Positions 1 to 6,231 of a stretch of DNA of 6,386 nucleotides are shown here, piece by piece. The notes beneath the pieces were generated by a model, which saw only the letters and a list, made by a program, of their open reading frames with translations, did not search any database and was not told where the DNA came from. How positions within the stretch are numbered: the first letter of the stretch is position 1; every line of letters starts with the position of its first letter. The stretch spans positions 1 through 6,386 of the forward strand of contig JAIUYC010000243.1 of the NCBI GenBank assembly GCA_020216575.1, given 5' to 3'. The DNA is from Coleofasciculus sp. S288 (GTDB lineage: Bacteria > Cyanobacteriota > Cyanobacteriia > Cyanobacteriales > Coleofasciculaceae). Position numbers and translations under genes: made by a program.

Positions 1-105
1 CAATGAGTCTTTGATACTCGTCAATGAGTCTTTGATACTCGCCAATGAGTCTTTGATACTCGTCAATGAGTCTTTGATACTCGTCAATGAGTCTTTGATA
101 CTCGT
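1..105. repeat. 21-bp direct tandem repeat, five copies
   Basis: Five head-to-tail 21-bp units lie at 1-21, 22-42, 43-63, 64-84 and 85-105. The only difference is one base: the last base of the second unit is C where the others have T. The array may continue beyond the left edge. The unit is a multiple of three, so copy-number changes would keep any reading frame through it. Each unit also contains GAGT and ACTC seven bases apart, a weak internal dyad. There is no spacer between units, so this is not a CRISPR array. Near-identity of the copies suggests recent expansion or homogenisation. Confidence 0.97.
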
Positions 106-166
106 GAACGAATAATTCTTCAGCGTGGATTAACTTATAGCATTTCTCGAAGGCGTGAGGTACACC
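2..166 (-). pseudogene. Partial open frame with EYQRLID coiled-coil heptads, no start codon seen
   Basis: On the minus strand an open frame begins just after a TAG stop (167-169) and stays open to the left edge, 55 codons. It reads 21 non-repeated residues beginning GVPHAFEKCYKL, then four full EYQRLID heptads (one ending in G instead of D) and a partial fifth. Tyr and Leu alternate at 3- and 4-residue spacing, the a/d pattern of a coiled coil, with Ile beside them and charged residues outside. The frame has no ATG, GTG or TTG before the repeats. It could therefore be the remnant of a gene whose 5' part was lost, a gene using a non-canonical start, or a chance open frame over a 21-bp repeat. 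The other minus frame (TSIKDSL repeat) and a plus frame (NESLILV repeat) are also open across the array, so coding status is uncertain. I do not recognise a family. Confidence 0.35.
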
Positions 167-177
167 CTAATTGCATT

Positions 178-285
178 TATAGCAACCGCCAAGGCGGTTA
201 GGACATATATAAATTTAGTAGAGACGTTCCACCGGAACGTCTTTACCAAAGTTCGTTTGTCCTAAGCGATGTGTCCGCTGCTATA
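178..285. repeat. Palindromic MITE-like element with cloverleaf folding potential
   Basis: The 108-bp stretch is a nested set of inverted repeats. Its ends are TATAGCA (178-184) and TGCTATA (279-285). Inside lies a hairpin ACCGCC/GGCGGT (185-190 with 193-198). Next comes an internal stem TTAGGACA (198-205) with TGTCCTAA (258-265). That stem encloses a 13-bp hairpin (218-230 with 234-246, core GACGTTCC/GGAACGTC, one G-T wobble). A short third arm is AGCG/CGCT (265-268 with 276-279). The stems abut almost without gaps, giving a branched, cloverleaf-like fold. No transposase is present, so it would be non-autonomous if mobile. Similar GACGTT-type palindromes recur between genes in many cyanobacteria (from memory, not searched). 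It lies just 3' of the permease gene and could also help end or stabilise that transcript. Confidence 0.75.
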
Positions 286-295
286 CTATGCCCGA

Positions 296-323
296 TGCCT
301 TCTGCCTTCTGCCTTCTGCCTTA
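296..323. repeat. TGCCTTC heptanucleotide tandem repeat (STRR type)
   Basis: Four consecutive 7-bp units start at 296, 303, 310 and 317. The first three are TGCCTTC and the last is TGCCTTA. This matches the short tandemly repeated repetitive sequences described in filamentous cyanobacteria, which have a 7-bp period and usually lie between genes. It sits 15 bp beyond the stop codon of the permease gene, in that gene's 3' flank. No coding role is apparent. Confidence 0.85.
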
Positions 324-338
324 TTTTCAAGACAGATG

Positions 339-1796
339 TCAATTAACCTTCACTGTTCTTGCTTTGAGCATCAATGCTGCCGCTTCCTCAGGGGCTTGAG
401 CCACTAATCGATTTCCACTGAAGAAGAAGTAGAGCGTTGCCACGACTAAAACAGCCGCAATACCCCAGATCCCTCCTCGGTACTCAGGTATGGAGAAACA
501 AGCAACCAGGGCAAAAATAGCTAAAATAGCCCCAAGAGCTGCTCCCCACATTCCCAATGGGCTTTCATAAGGTCTTGGTAAATCGGGACGGCTGAACTTG
601 AGCTTGATGTAGCTAAACATGACAAGAATATAGGAAATCAAGGCTCCAAAAACAGCCATATTTAGAATTACAGCATCCACAGCATCGCTACCTGCATTAA
701 CTAGAGTGAGGCAAATCAAACCGACGGCTGTACATAGAATTAATGCTCTGTAGGGAGTGTTGCGTTTGCTGGTGACAGAAATCCAGCGCGGCAGATACCC
801 GGCACGAGACAGGGAGAAAACAATACGCCCATAGCCATAGATCTGAGTTGGTAAGCTAGCTCCCAAGCCAAGAGTAAGTGCGATCGCTGTCAAAATGTGA
901 CTGGTAGACTCCTTACCAAAGTACGCCGCCAATCCATCTCCTAGTGGTACGCTAGAACGGCCAATGGCAACAGCACCACCCCCAACGCCAGAGTTTAGGA
1001 CGAGGGTAAAAACGGAAAGGATAATCAGGGTGAACATCCCTGATATCAGTCCTGCGGGCATACTCCGGGTTGGGTTCTGGGCTTCTTCGGAGGCTAGTGG
1101 CAGGAGTTCGATCGCCAAATAAAACCAGATGCCATAGGGAATTGCCGCAAACACACCCTGCCAGCCTTTTGGGAGCCAACTTGCTGAATACCCTGGATCG
1201 GCAGGAACATTGAGGAGTACTTCTGGGTTGAAAACGCCCGATGTCAGCATAGTCACATAGAATATACCCAGTACCATGATCGCTAACAGAGTGAGCAACA
1301 AACTCACATTCAACGTTAGCTCTAGACTGTGAATTGCGATCGCCACGAAAATGGCATAGGCAAATAGCCACACTACATAGTTCGGTACAGTAGGAACTAA
1401 CGGCTTAATGTAATTGCTCATACTAAAGACGAGCGCAGCAGTCGCCAAGACATATTCAACCGTAACGACTACACCGCAAATAAAGCCCCAAAAGGGACCA
1501 AAAGCATTGCGAGTAAAGGAGTACAATCCACCCGCATGAGGGAGTGCGGCTGAAAGTTCAGCGAGAGAATAGGTCATGCACAGATACATAACTGCCATCA
1601 GAGCAGTAGCAATCGCCAATCCCCAGAACCCACCGGCGGCTAAACCATAGTTCCAACCATAGAAATCCCCGGAAATAACAGCGCCGACCCCTAAACCCCA
1701 TAAAAGTAACCCATTAGCACCTTTTTTCAGTCGCCGCCGCCTGAGATAACTTTCATGGACAACATCGTAGGAAACAAAACCTTTAGACTTTTGCAT
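339..1796 (-). CDS. APC-superfamily transporter, ethanolamine permease-like
   Basis: A 485-residue inner-membrane amine or amino-acid permease. About twelve hydrophobic segments can be placed near residues 28-50, 56-76, 103-126, 137-156, 163-184, 213-235, 248-270, 298-318, 350-368, 374-396, 416-436 and 441-460. Segment 1 carries the glycine-rich GVGAVISGDFYGWNYG stretch typical of the ethanolamine-permease branch of the APC family. The EEAQNPTRSMP motif (237-247) after segment 6 is the usual APC cytoplasmic signature. Length and the absence of fused domains fit the family. The N-terminus is basic (RRRRLKK) and probably cytoplasmic. The ATG at 1794-1796 is supported by an in-frame stop 24 bases upstream; a GAGGG ribosome-binding candidate lies 13 bases before it, slightly far. 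The gene follows the NRPS-like gene on the same strand after 178 bp and may share its transcript. The substrate is inferred only: ethanolamine is plausible, another small amine or amino acid is possible. Confidence 0.9.
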   Translation of the reverse strand: MQKSKGFVSYDVVHESYLRRRRLKKGANGLLLWGLGVGAVISGDFYGWNYGLAAGGFWGLAIATALMAVMYLCMTYSLAELSAALPHAGGLYSFTRNAFGPFWGFICGVVVTVEYVLATAALVFSMSNYIKPLVPTVPNYVVWLFAYAIFVAIAIHSLELTLNVSLLLTLLAIMVLGIFYVTMLTSGVFNPEVLLNVPADPGYSASWLPKGWQGVFAAIPYGIWFYLAIELLPLASEEAQNPTRSMPAGLISGMFTLIILSVFTLVLNSGVGGGAVAIGRSSVPLGDGLAAYFGKESTSHILTAIALTLGLGASLPTQIYGYGRIVFSLSRAGYLPRWISVTSKRNTPYRALILCTAVGLICLTLVNAGSDAVDAVILNMAVFGALISYILVMFSYIKLKFSRPDLPRPYESPLGMWGAALGAILAIFALVACFSIPEYRGGIWGIAAVLVVATLYFFFSGNRLVAQAPEEAAALMLKARTVKVN

Positions 1797-1866
1797 TTGT
1801 ACGGATATACCCTCTTGTCAACTCCTTGCTGTTCACCGAAATGGTGCTAACTGAAGGTAGAACCCT

Positions 1867-1907
1867 GGGGAGATGAGGGGGATGGGGGAGATGTGGGGAT
1901 GGGAGGG
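1867..1907 (+). other. G-run tract with G-quadruplex potential
   Basis: On the plus strand six runs of three to five G lie at 1867-1870, 1877-1881, 1884-1888, 1895-1898, 1901-1903 and 1905-1907, separated by one to six bases. This satisfies the simple G3+N1-7 rule for an intramolecular quadruplex. The plus strand is the template strand for both flanking genes, so any DNA quadruplex would lie in the path of RNA polymerase moving from the NRPS-like gene to the permease. Whether it forms in vivo is unknown; the same tract can pair in the long hairpin annotated separately. Confidence 0.55.
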
Positions 1908-1953
1908 ATAGGATTTCCTGAAAATACTCCCTCACCTTCCCCACCTTCCCCAT
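1882..1953 (-). repeat. Long imperfect inverted repeat between NRPS-like gene and permease
   Basis: The G-rich arm 1882-1908 can pair with the C-rich arm 1928-1953. Clean blocks include GTGGGGA (1893-1899) with TCCCCAC (1938-1944), GAGGGA (1903-1908) with TCCCTC (1928-1933), and a run around 1882-1890 with 1945-1953. There are small bulges at 1891-1892 and 1934 and a 19-base loop. The transcript of the NRPS-like gene would meet this hairpin about 20 bases after its stop codon. There is no U-run after it, so it is not a standard intrinsic terminator. It may instead stabilise the upstream mRNA or reduce read-through into the permease. Confidence 0.6.
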
Positions 1954-1974
1954 ATTCGCCATCTTCCCGACTCC

Positions 1975-4900
1975 TCAACCCCTAAAAGCTTTGAAATTTC
2001 TGAAACCCTTCTGATTGACTTGCTCGGAGCACCCTTCACTAACCCTGATAGTCTCGCGACTTTTGTCCTGTCCGCCATGACAGTTGCGCAGTCCTAAGTA
2101 CGAAAAGTAGGCACGGAGCAATCTGGTATCGATGGGCGGACAGATAATATTAGTTCCTGTCAATCCAGCCAAGGTATTCTGGCAGTTAAATGCTTGAGAT
2201 AGCAAAGCGGCCGTCTCTAAGTAAGGACGTTGGTTTTCAGAAACCCATTCTGTAAACAGAAACACCAGGGGACTCAGCACATTTTCGGGAGTGGAAGCCG
2301 CTTTAACGAGCTGAGTTTGCCACTGCTGATAGTCAGTCCAGCGAATGGAGTAGCCAAATGCTTGGATTTCACTCACAAGCTGACGGAAGGACAAAGCGTG
2401 AGGACTAACGAGGTGAAACGTTTTGCCCCAAGAGGCTGGCTGCTTCGACAAATGGGCGATCGCTTTTGATACGTAGTCCACCGGAGTTAGGCTCAACTTC
2501 ACGTCCCAATCAGGCGCACTGCCGAGTTGAATCAACCCTTCAATCAGCCTGCCGATGAGGTCATTTGTCTGAGCCGCACCGCTTTCGCTGTGTCCTATAA
2601 TCGTTCCTGGTCTGTAGATGCAACCCGGAATTCCTCTGGCATGAGCTGCCCTCACCAACTGTTCAGCAACCCATTTACTCTGGGCATAGCCATCAGAAAG
2701 CCCTGCACAGTCAGCGAGTTCATCGTGTTCTAAAATCGCCGACATTCCAGCATAGTGAGGAGATTGGAAGACATCCAGAGTAGAGATGAAATGAACGGGT
2801 TTAACTTGGATCTGGCTTGCTAGTTTCAGGATTTCCTTAGTCCCCAGCACATTCGCTGCCCGTAAAGCGGCATAAGGATAAATTAAATTAACGAATGCGC
2901 CGTTGTGGTAAATCAGGTCAATCTCAGTCGCCAACTCACTCCACTGTTTCTGGGAAAGTCCTAACAGGGGCTTCGATAAATCCCCAAGCACTGGAACAAT
3001 CCTGTTGTTGAGTGTTTCATCCAGAAGTAAATAGCGTTTCAGATTAGAAGCAAGCTTCTGTTTAGCGTCTTCAAGGCTTTTGGCGCGGACTAAACAATAA
3101 ACACTGGCTTGAGTTTGCCGTAAGAGTTCGTGCAGTAAAAAAGCGCCTAGAAAACCAGTCGCTCCTGTTAAGAAAATCCGTTGGGGTTCCGCTCCAGAGT
3201 CAAGAAAAGGAGCTTCGGGTGCGATTTCGGGTTCCAAGACTGCATCTGCTTGTAAACAAGCAACAATTTCCTGGTTTCCTAATCGGTTGGATTCTGGTAA
3301 TGGGTAATGGGTAATGGGTAATTGGGCATTGGGTTTCCCATTTTGAGTTTTGCATTTTGAATTTTTAATGGTCCGAGCCAGTTGAGCCACTGTGGGAGCC
3401 TCAAACAGTGCCAGCAAAGGCAACTCTACCTGAAACGTTTCTCGGACTCGAGCCAGCAACTGGGCTGCTAGGAGAGAATGTCCTCCCAGTTCAAAAAAGC
3501 TGTCGCGAACACCAACTCGCTCAACACCTAAAACCTGTCCCCACATTTCGGCTAACTGTGCTTCAACCGGGTTGCGAGGGGCAACAAACGCTTCCTCTAA
3601 AAGCGATCGCATTTGGTTCGGCGCTGGCAGCGCTTTGCGATCGACCTTACAGTTGGGTGTTAAAGGTAGGGTATCGAGCATCACGAAGGCAGAAGGCACC
3701 ATGTACTCTGGCAGCTTCTCTTTCAGAAACGATCGCAGATGCGTCAAGGACAATCCCTGCGTTTCAATGATGTACTCGATGCTCTGATGGATTTGTTCTT
3801 GCTGGGTTGGCATGGTGTCGAACGCAACTCCAGCGCATTCCCTAAAGTGCCAGACAACCGTTCCCTTGATCCAAAGCGTGTCTCGAACTCCAGGCAGTTG
3901 CAGCCGGATGAGGAGGCGTTGGCCTGCTTTCCAGATATCTTCTACATCGGCAGCCAAGCGAATACCACTACGGCTGATATTTTGGGCAGTCAATTCCAAG
4001 GTGCGACCTGACTCGAATTCGACTAAGCAAGAAAGGGCGGGTTTGGTCTTGTTGTCAGCCAACCCATTTGTCGTTTCACTAATTAAACCCACCCCTACAA
4101 GTGGTACCCTAGGCTCTGTATGGCGCAGGTCGCTCACCACGAATCCCTCAGTTTGGGCGATATGCTTGATGCTTTGGTGTATGAGAGCCTGTTGTTGGGG
4201 TGTGGTCTGGAAGAGAATTCCGGCACGCTCCTGCTGCCGCCATGCGAGCGTTCCTTCTAGAACTAAAGAGGTTAGATCTAACGTTTCTGAATCAGGCAAC
4301 TCGAGACGAAGACGGAGACTCATGCCTTCTTCCCAGGTTACTGGCACATTAACCAAACAGACGCCACTTGCAGAGAGATTCACAGCGGTTAATTCAATTG
4401 CACTGCCACCGTCGCACTCAACCCAGCAACGGGTAGAAAGCGGTACGCGCTCGACGTTGAGGTCTGTTACTAGATAAGCAACTAGGCGTTTGTCTCCGGG
4501 AATGTCCTCTCGCGCCACAACCACAGCGTCTCTGATAGCGGGATGTTGGTAGAGAGCGGCTTCAATATCCCCTAGCTCAATCCGGAAGCCGCGAATTTTT
4601 ACCTGATGGTCAATTCGCCCGATATACTCGATAGTGCCGTCACTCCGATACCGTGCTAAATCTCCAGTGCGATAGAGACGGGCTTCCTGTTCTGTACTAA
4701 AAGGGTCGGGAATAAATCGTTCAGCGGTTAGTTCAGGTCGGTTGAGGTAACCCCGTGCCAAACCGACTCCACCAATGAGTAACTCTCCCGGTTCTCCGAT
4801 GGGAACGAGCTGAATTGGGTCATTCGGCTGGCGTGGTTCTGGATCGACTAGATAGATTTGGGTATTTGCGATCGCTCGCCCAATGGGAACACTCCTGTCT

Positions 4901-5883
4901 CCAGGCTCTACTTGATAAATGGCTGACCAGATAGTCGTCTCAGTCGGGCCGTACATGTTCCAAACCGAGCCACTCCTTGCCAAAAGTTGATTTGCCAGGT
5001 TTCGCGACATAGCTTCCCCACCGCAGAGAATTTTCAGTGCAGGAGAACCCTGCCAGCCAGAGGCAATCAGCATTCGCCAAGTGGCGGGTGTGGCTTGCAC
5101 GACTGTTGCGCCAGACTGCTCTAACTCTTTGATCAACTGGGTGGCGTCCGAGGCAATTTCACGACTCACCAACACGACACGCGCTCCTACTATCAGGGGT
5201 AAGAAGAGTTCTAGAGCAGCGATGTCGAAGGAAATTGTGGTAACGGCAAGCAAGACATCCTCAGGGGTGAGTCCAGGTGCTTGGCTCATGGATGTGAGAA
5301 AATTGACAACTCCTCGATGGAGAATTTGCACGCCTTTGGGCTTACCTGTAGAGCCAGAGGTGTAGATGGTGTAAGCCAAGTTATCTGGCGTGACTCCACT
5401 GTCTAGGTTCTGCTCACTATGTTGAGCGATGGTTTCCCAATCGGTATCCAGACACAGGACGTTGGCTTGATGAGAGGGCAGCTTTGCTAGTAAGTCGCGT
5501 TCGGTTAAAAGCACTGGCAACTGAGAATCTTCGAGCATGAATGCCAAGCGCTCTTGGGGATAGTCAGGATCGAGAGGGACGTAAGCTCCCCCTGCTTTTA
5601 GAATGCCAAGTAATGCGATCGCCATTGAGAGCGATCGCTTCATGCAAATTCCCACCAGCACCTCAGCTCCTACTCCCAGAATCTGCAAGTAGTGAGCTAG
5701 TTGATTTGCTCGGCGATTCAGTTCTTGGTAAGTTAGTGAGCTGTTTTCAAACGTGACAGCAATCTTGTCTGGGGTGCGTTCTACCTGGGACTCAACTAAC
5801 TGATGAATGCATTGATGCATTGGATAATCAGCTTGAGTCTGATTCCACTTCCCAAGCAACTGTTGCAATTCTGCCGGAGTCAT
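1975..5883 (-). CDS. One-module NRPS-like reductase (A-T-R), adenylation domain split by two PilZ-like domains
   Basis: A 1302-residue cytoplasmic multidomain enzyme, predicted to adenylate an amino acid, load it on a carrier and release it by NAD(P)H reduction. It starts at a C-A-type linker with no condensation domain. Adenylation core (about 25-465): A3 YTSGSTGKPKG (174-184), A5 NMYGPTE (309-315), A7 YRTGDL (404-409), A8 QVKIRGFRIELG (427-438). Then two PilZ-like repeats (about 475-585 and 590-715), A9 LPEYMVP (724-730) and A10 NCKVDRK with catalytic Lys746; NCK replaces the usual NGK. Carrier: FFELGGHSL with phosphopantetheine Ser803. A low-complexity linker (839-868) leads to the reductase (about 900-1265): TGATGFLG nucleotide loop (906-913), Thr1035, and YAQSK with Tyr1066 and Lys1070. 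A specificity code read by alignment to GrsA, D-I-L-Q-L-G-M-I-W-K, points to glycine. The ATG at 5881-5883 is preferred over an in-frame TTG (5896-5898) because GGAG lies nine bases before it. About 37 residues after the reductase are unrecognised. Confidence 0.93.
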   Translation of the reverse strand: MTPAELQQLLGKWNQTQADYPMHQCIHQLVESQVERTPDKIAVTFENSSLTYQELNRRANQLAHYLQILGVGAEVLVGICMKRSLSMAIALLGILKAGGAYVPLDPDYPQERLAFMLEDSQLPVLLTERDLLAKLPSHQANVLCLDTDWETIAQHSEQNLDSGVTPDNLAYTIYTSGSTGKPKGVQILHRGVVNFLTSMSQAPGLTPEDVLLAVTTISFDIAALELFLPLIVGARVVLVSREIASDATQLIKELEQSGATVVQATPATWRMLIASGWQGSPALKILCGGEAMSRNLANQLLARSGSVWNMYGPTETTIWSAIYQVEPGDRSVPIGRAIANTQIYLVDPEPRQPNDPIQLVPIGEPGELLIGGVGLARGYLNRPELTAERFIPDPFSTEQEARLYRTGDLARYRSDGTIEYIGRIDHQVKIRGFRIELGDIEAALYQHPAIRDAVVVAREDIPGDKRLVAYLVTDLNVERVPLSTRCWVECDGGSAIELTAVNLSASGVCLVNVPVTWEEGMSLRLRLELPDSETLDLTSLVLEGTLAWRQQERAGILFQTTPQQQALIHQSIKHIAQTEGFVVSDLRHTEPRVPLVGVGLISETTNGLADNKTKPALSCLVEFESGRTLELTAQNISRSGIRLAADVEDIWKAGQRLLIRLQLPGVRDTLWIKGTVVWHFRECAGVAFDTMPTQQEQIHQSIEYIIETQGLSLTHLRSFLKEKLPEYMVPSAFVMLDTLPLTPNCKVDRKALPAPNQMRSLLEEAFVAPRNPVEAQLAEMWGQVLGVERVGVRDSFFELGGHSLLAAQLLARVRETFQVELPLLALFEAPTVAQLARTIKNSKCKTQNGKPNAQLPITHYPLPESNRLGNQEIVACLQADAVLEPEIAPEAPFLDSGAEPQRIFLTGATGFLGAFLLHELLRQTQASVYCLVRAKSLEDAKQKLASNLKRYLLLDETLNNRIVPVLGDLSKPLLGLSQKQWSELATEIDLIYHNGAFVNLIYPYAALRAANVLGTKEILKLASQIQVKPVHFISTLDVFQSPHYAGMSAILEHDELADCAGLSDGYAQSKWVAEQLVRAAHARGIPGCIYRPGTIIGHSESGAAQTNDLIGRLIEGLIQLGSAPDWDVKLSLTPVDYVSKAIAHLSKQPASWGKTFHLVSPHALSFRQLVSEIQAFGYSIRWTDYQQWQTQLVKAASTPENVLSPLVFLFTEWVSENQRPYLETAALLSQAFNCQNTLAGLTGTNIICPPIDTRLLRAYFSYLGLRNCHGGQDKSRETIRVSEGCSEQVNQKGFRNFKAFRG
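3298..3368. repeat. Heptanucleotide-period repeat tract inside the coding sequence (T-R linker)
   Basis: On the plus strand TAATGGG occurs three times in tandem (3298, 3305, 3312), followed by TAATTGGG, CATTGGG, TTTCCCA and four T-rich heptamers beginning TTTTGAG, ending at 3368. Nearly the whole 71 bp keeps a 7-bp period. Read on the minus strand it encodes most of the linker between carrier and reductase, with residues such as NSKCKTQNGK and PITHYPLPES. Such sequence is normally found between genes in cyanobacteria; here it has been incorporated in frame as a flexible spacer. Confidence 0.8.
3739..4461 (-). other. Double PilZ-like insertion inside the adenylation domain
   Basis: Residues about 475-715 interrupt the small subdomain of the adenylation domain. 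An ordinary A domain has about 60 residues between A8 and A9; here there are close to 290. The insert is two homologous copies. Both start near an RVPL segment (residues 479-482 and 592-595), carry [DN]xSxxG as NLSASG (502-507) and NISRSG (635-640), have a hydrophobic strand followed by AG-x-x-F, and end with HQSI-x4-TxG and LR. This order matches the PilZ barrel with its C-terminal helix. The N-terminal RxxxR c-di-GMP motif is degraded: copy 1 keeps only one Arg (479), and copy 2 has Arg587 and Arg592 at wrong spacing. Ligand binding is therefore uncertain. The frame stays open throughout and the A9-A10 half resumes cleanly, so this is a functional-looking insertion rather than damage. Confidence 0.8.
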
Positions 5884-5892
5884 AAGTAATCG

Positions 5893-5896
5893 CTCC
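5893..5896 (-). promoter_or_regulatory. Ribosome-binding site that decides the NRPS-like start
   Basis: GGAG on the minus strand lies nine bases before the ATG at 5881-5883. The alternative TTG start (5896-5898) overlaps this motif and would add only five residues (MERLL) that do not belong to the usual C-A linker. The ATG is therefore the better start. Confidence 0.6.
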
Positions 5897-5913
5897 AAAG
5901 GTTTCCGCTCTGC

Positions 5914-5940
5914 AATACGAAATCCGTATTACGTATTACG
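5914..5940. repeat. CGTATTA repeat and small hairpin in the 5' leader
   Basis: CGTATTA occurs twice in tandem (5925-5931, 5932-5938) with a partial third copy, again a 7-bp period. AATACG (5914-5919) can pair with CGTATT (5925-5930) across a five-base loop. The tract lies about 30-57 bases upstream of the NRPS-like ATG, so it would be in the mRNA leader. It may be only another STRR remnant. Confidence 0.55.
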
Positions 5941-6193
5941 GAAATTGCTTGATAAGTCCGGATAACCTTCTAAAAATACTTCTCAAATGCCGCAAAATCG
6001 TTGTTCAACATTGAAGTTACCCGGTGTTCTCAAGTCGTTAGCGTATTACACCCCTTCTAACACCGTCATGAGAGGAAGATTGACTGTTTACATAATTTTT
6101 AAATAGGAGTTGGCTTGCATAAATTTTCTATAAATTATTCCTTAATTAGAGCTTACTTTCTATAATTTATTTTTGATTAAAAATTATTTTGGA

Positions 6194-6231
6194 CTCTATT
6201 TGTGGTCAATTCTGACCTATTTTTGATAGAG
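6194..6231. promoter_or_regulatory. Nested inverted repeat, candidate operator
   Basis: GGTCA (6204-6208) and TGACC (6213-6217) form a perfect 5-bp dyad with a four-base centre. It is flanked by a second inverted pair, CTCTAT (6194-6199) and ATAGAG (6226-6231). A minus-strand TTGACC, a possible -35 box, lies inside the dyad. It sits about 310-350 bases upstream of the NRPS-like start in an otherwise AT-rich tract. The arrangement would suit a dimeric regulator, but it matches no site I can name; it does not fit the NtcA form GTA-N8-TAC. Confidence 0.3.

Noticed and set aside
1..105. CRISPR array
   Set aside because: The repeats are contiguous 21-mers with no spacers between them.
218..246. 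Intrinsic terminator for the permease gene
   Set aside because: The 13-bp hairpin is strong, but on the minus strand it is followed by TACTAAATTTATAT rather than a T-run, and it fits better as an arm of the palindromic element.
952..1371. A 139-codon second minus-strand frame within the permease
   Set aside because: It is an out-of-frame shadow rich in Cys, Arg and Pro; the main frame encodes a complete 12-TM transporter.
1816..1821. Consensus -35 box TTGACA on the minus strand just upstream of the permease
   Set aside because: At 17-bp spacing the -10 would fall on the permease start codon, and no TATAAT-like hexamer is there.
3812..4477. A 221-codon open frame on the plus strand inside the PilZ insertion
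   Set aside because: It lies opposite the clearly coding minus-strand frame, has no recognisable motifs and its composition is what an antisense shadow gives.
6080..6108. Plus-strand promoter TTGACT with AATAGG or ATAGGA
   Set aside because: The -10 match is poor at all acceptable spacings and no plus-strand gene is visible in the window.
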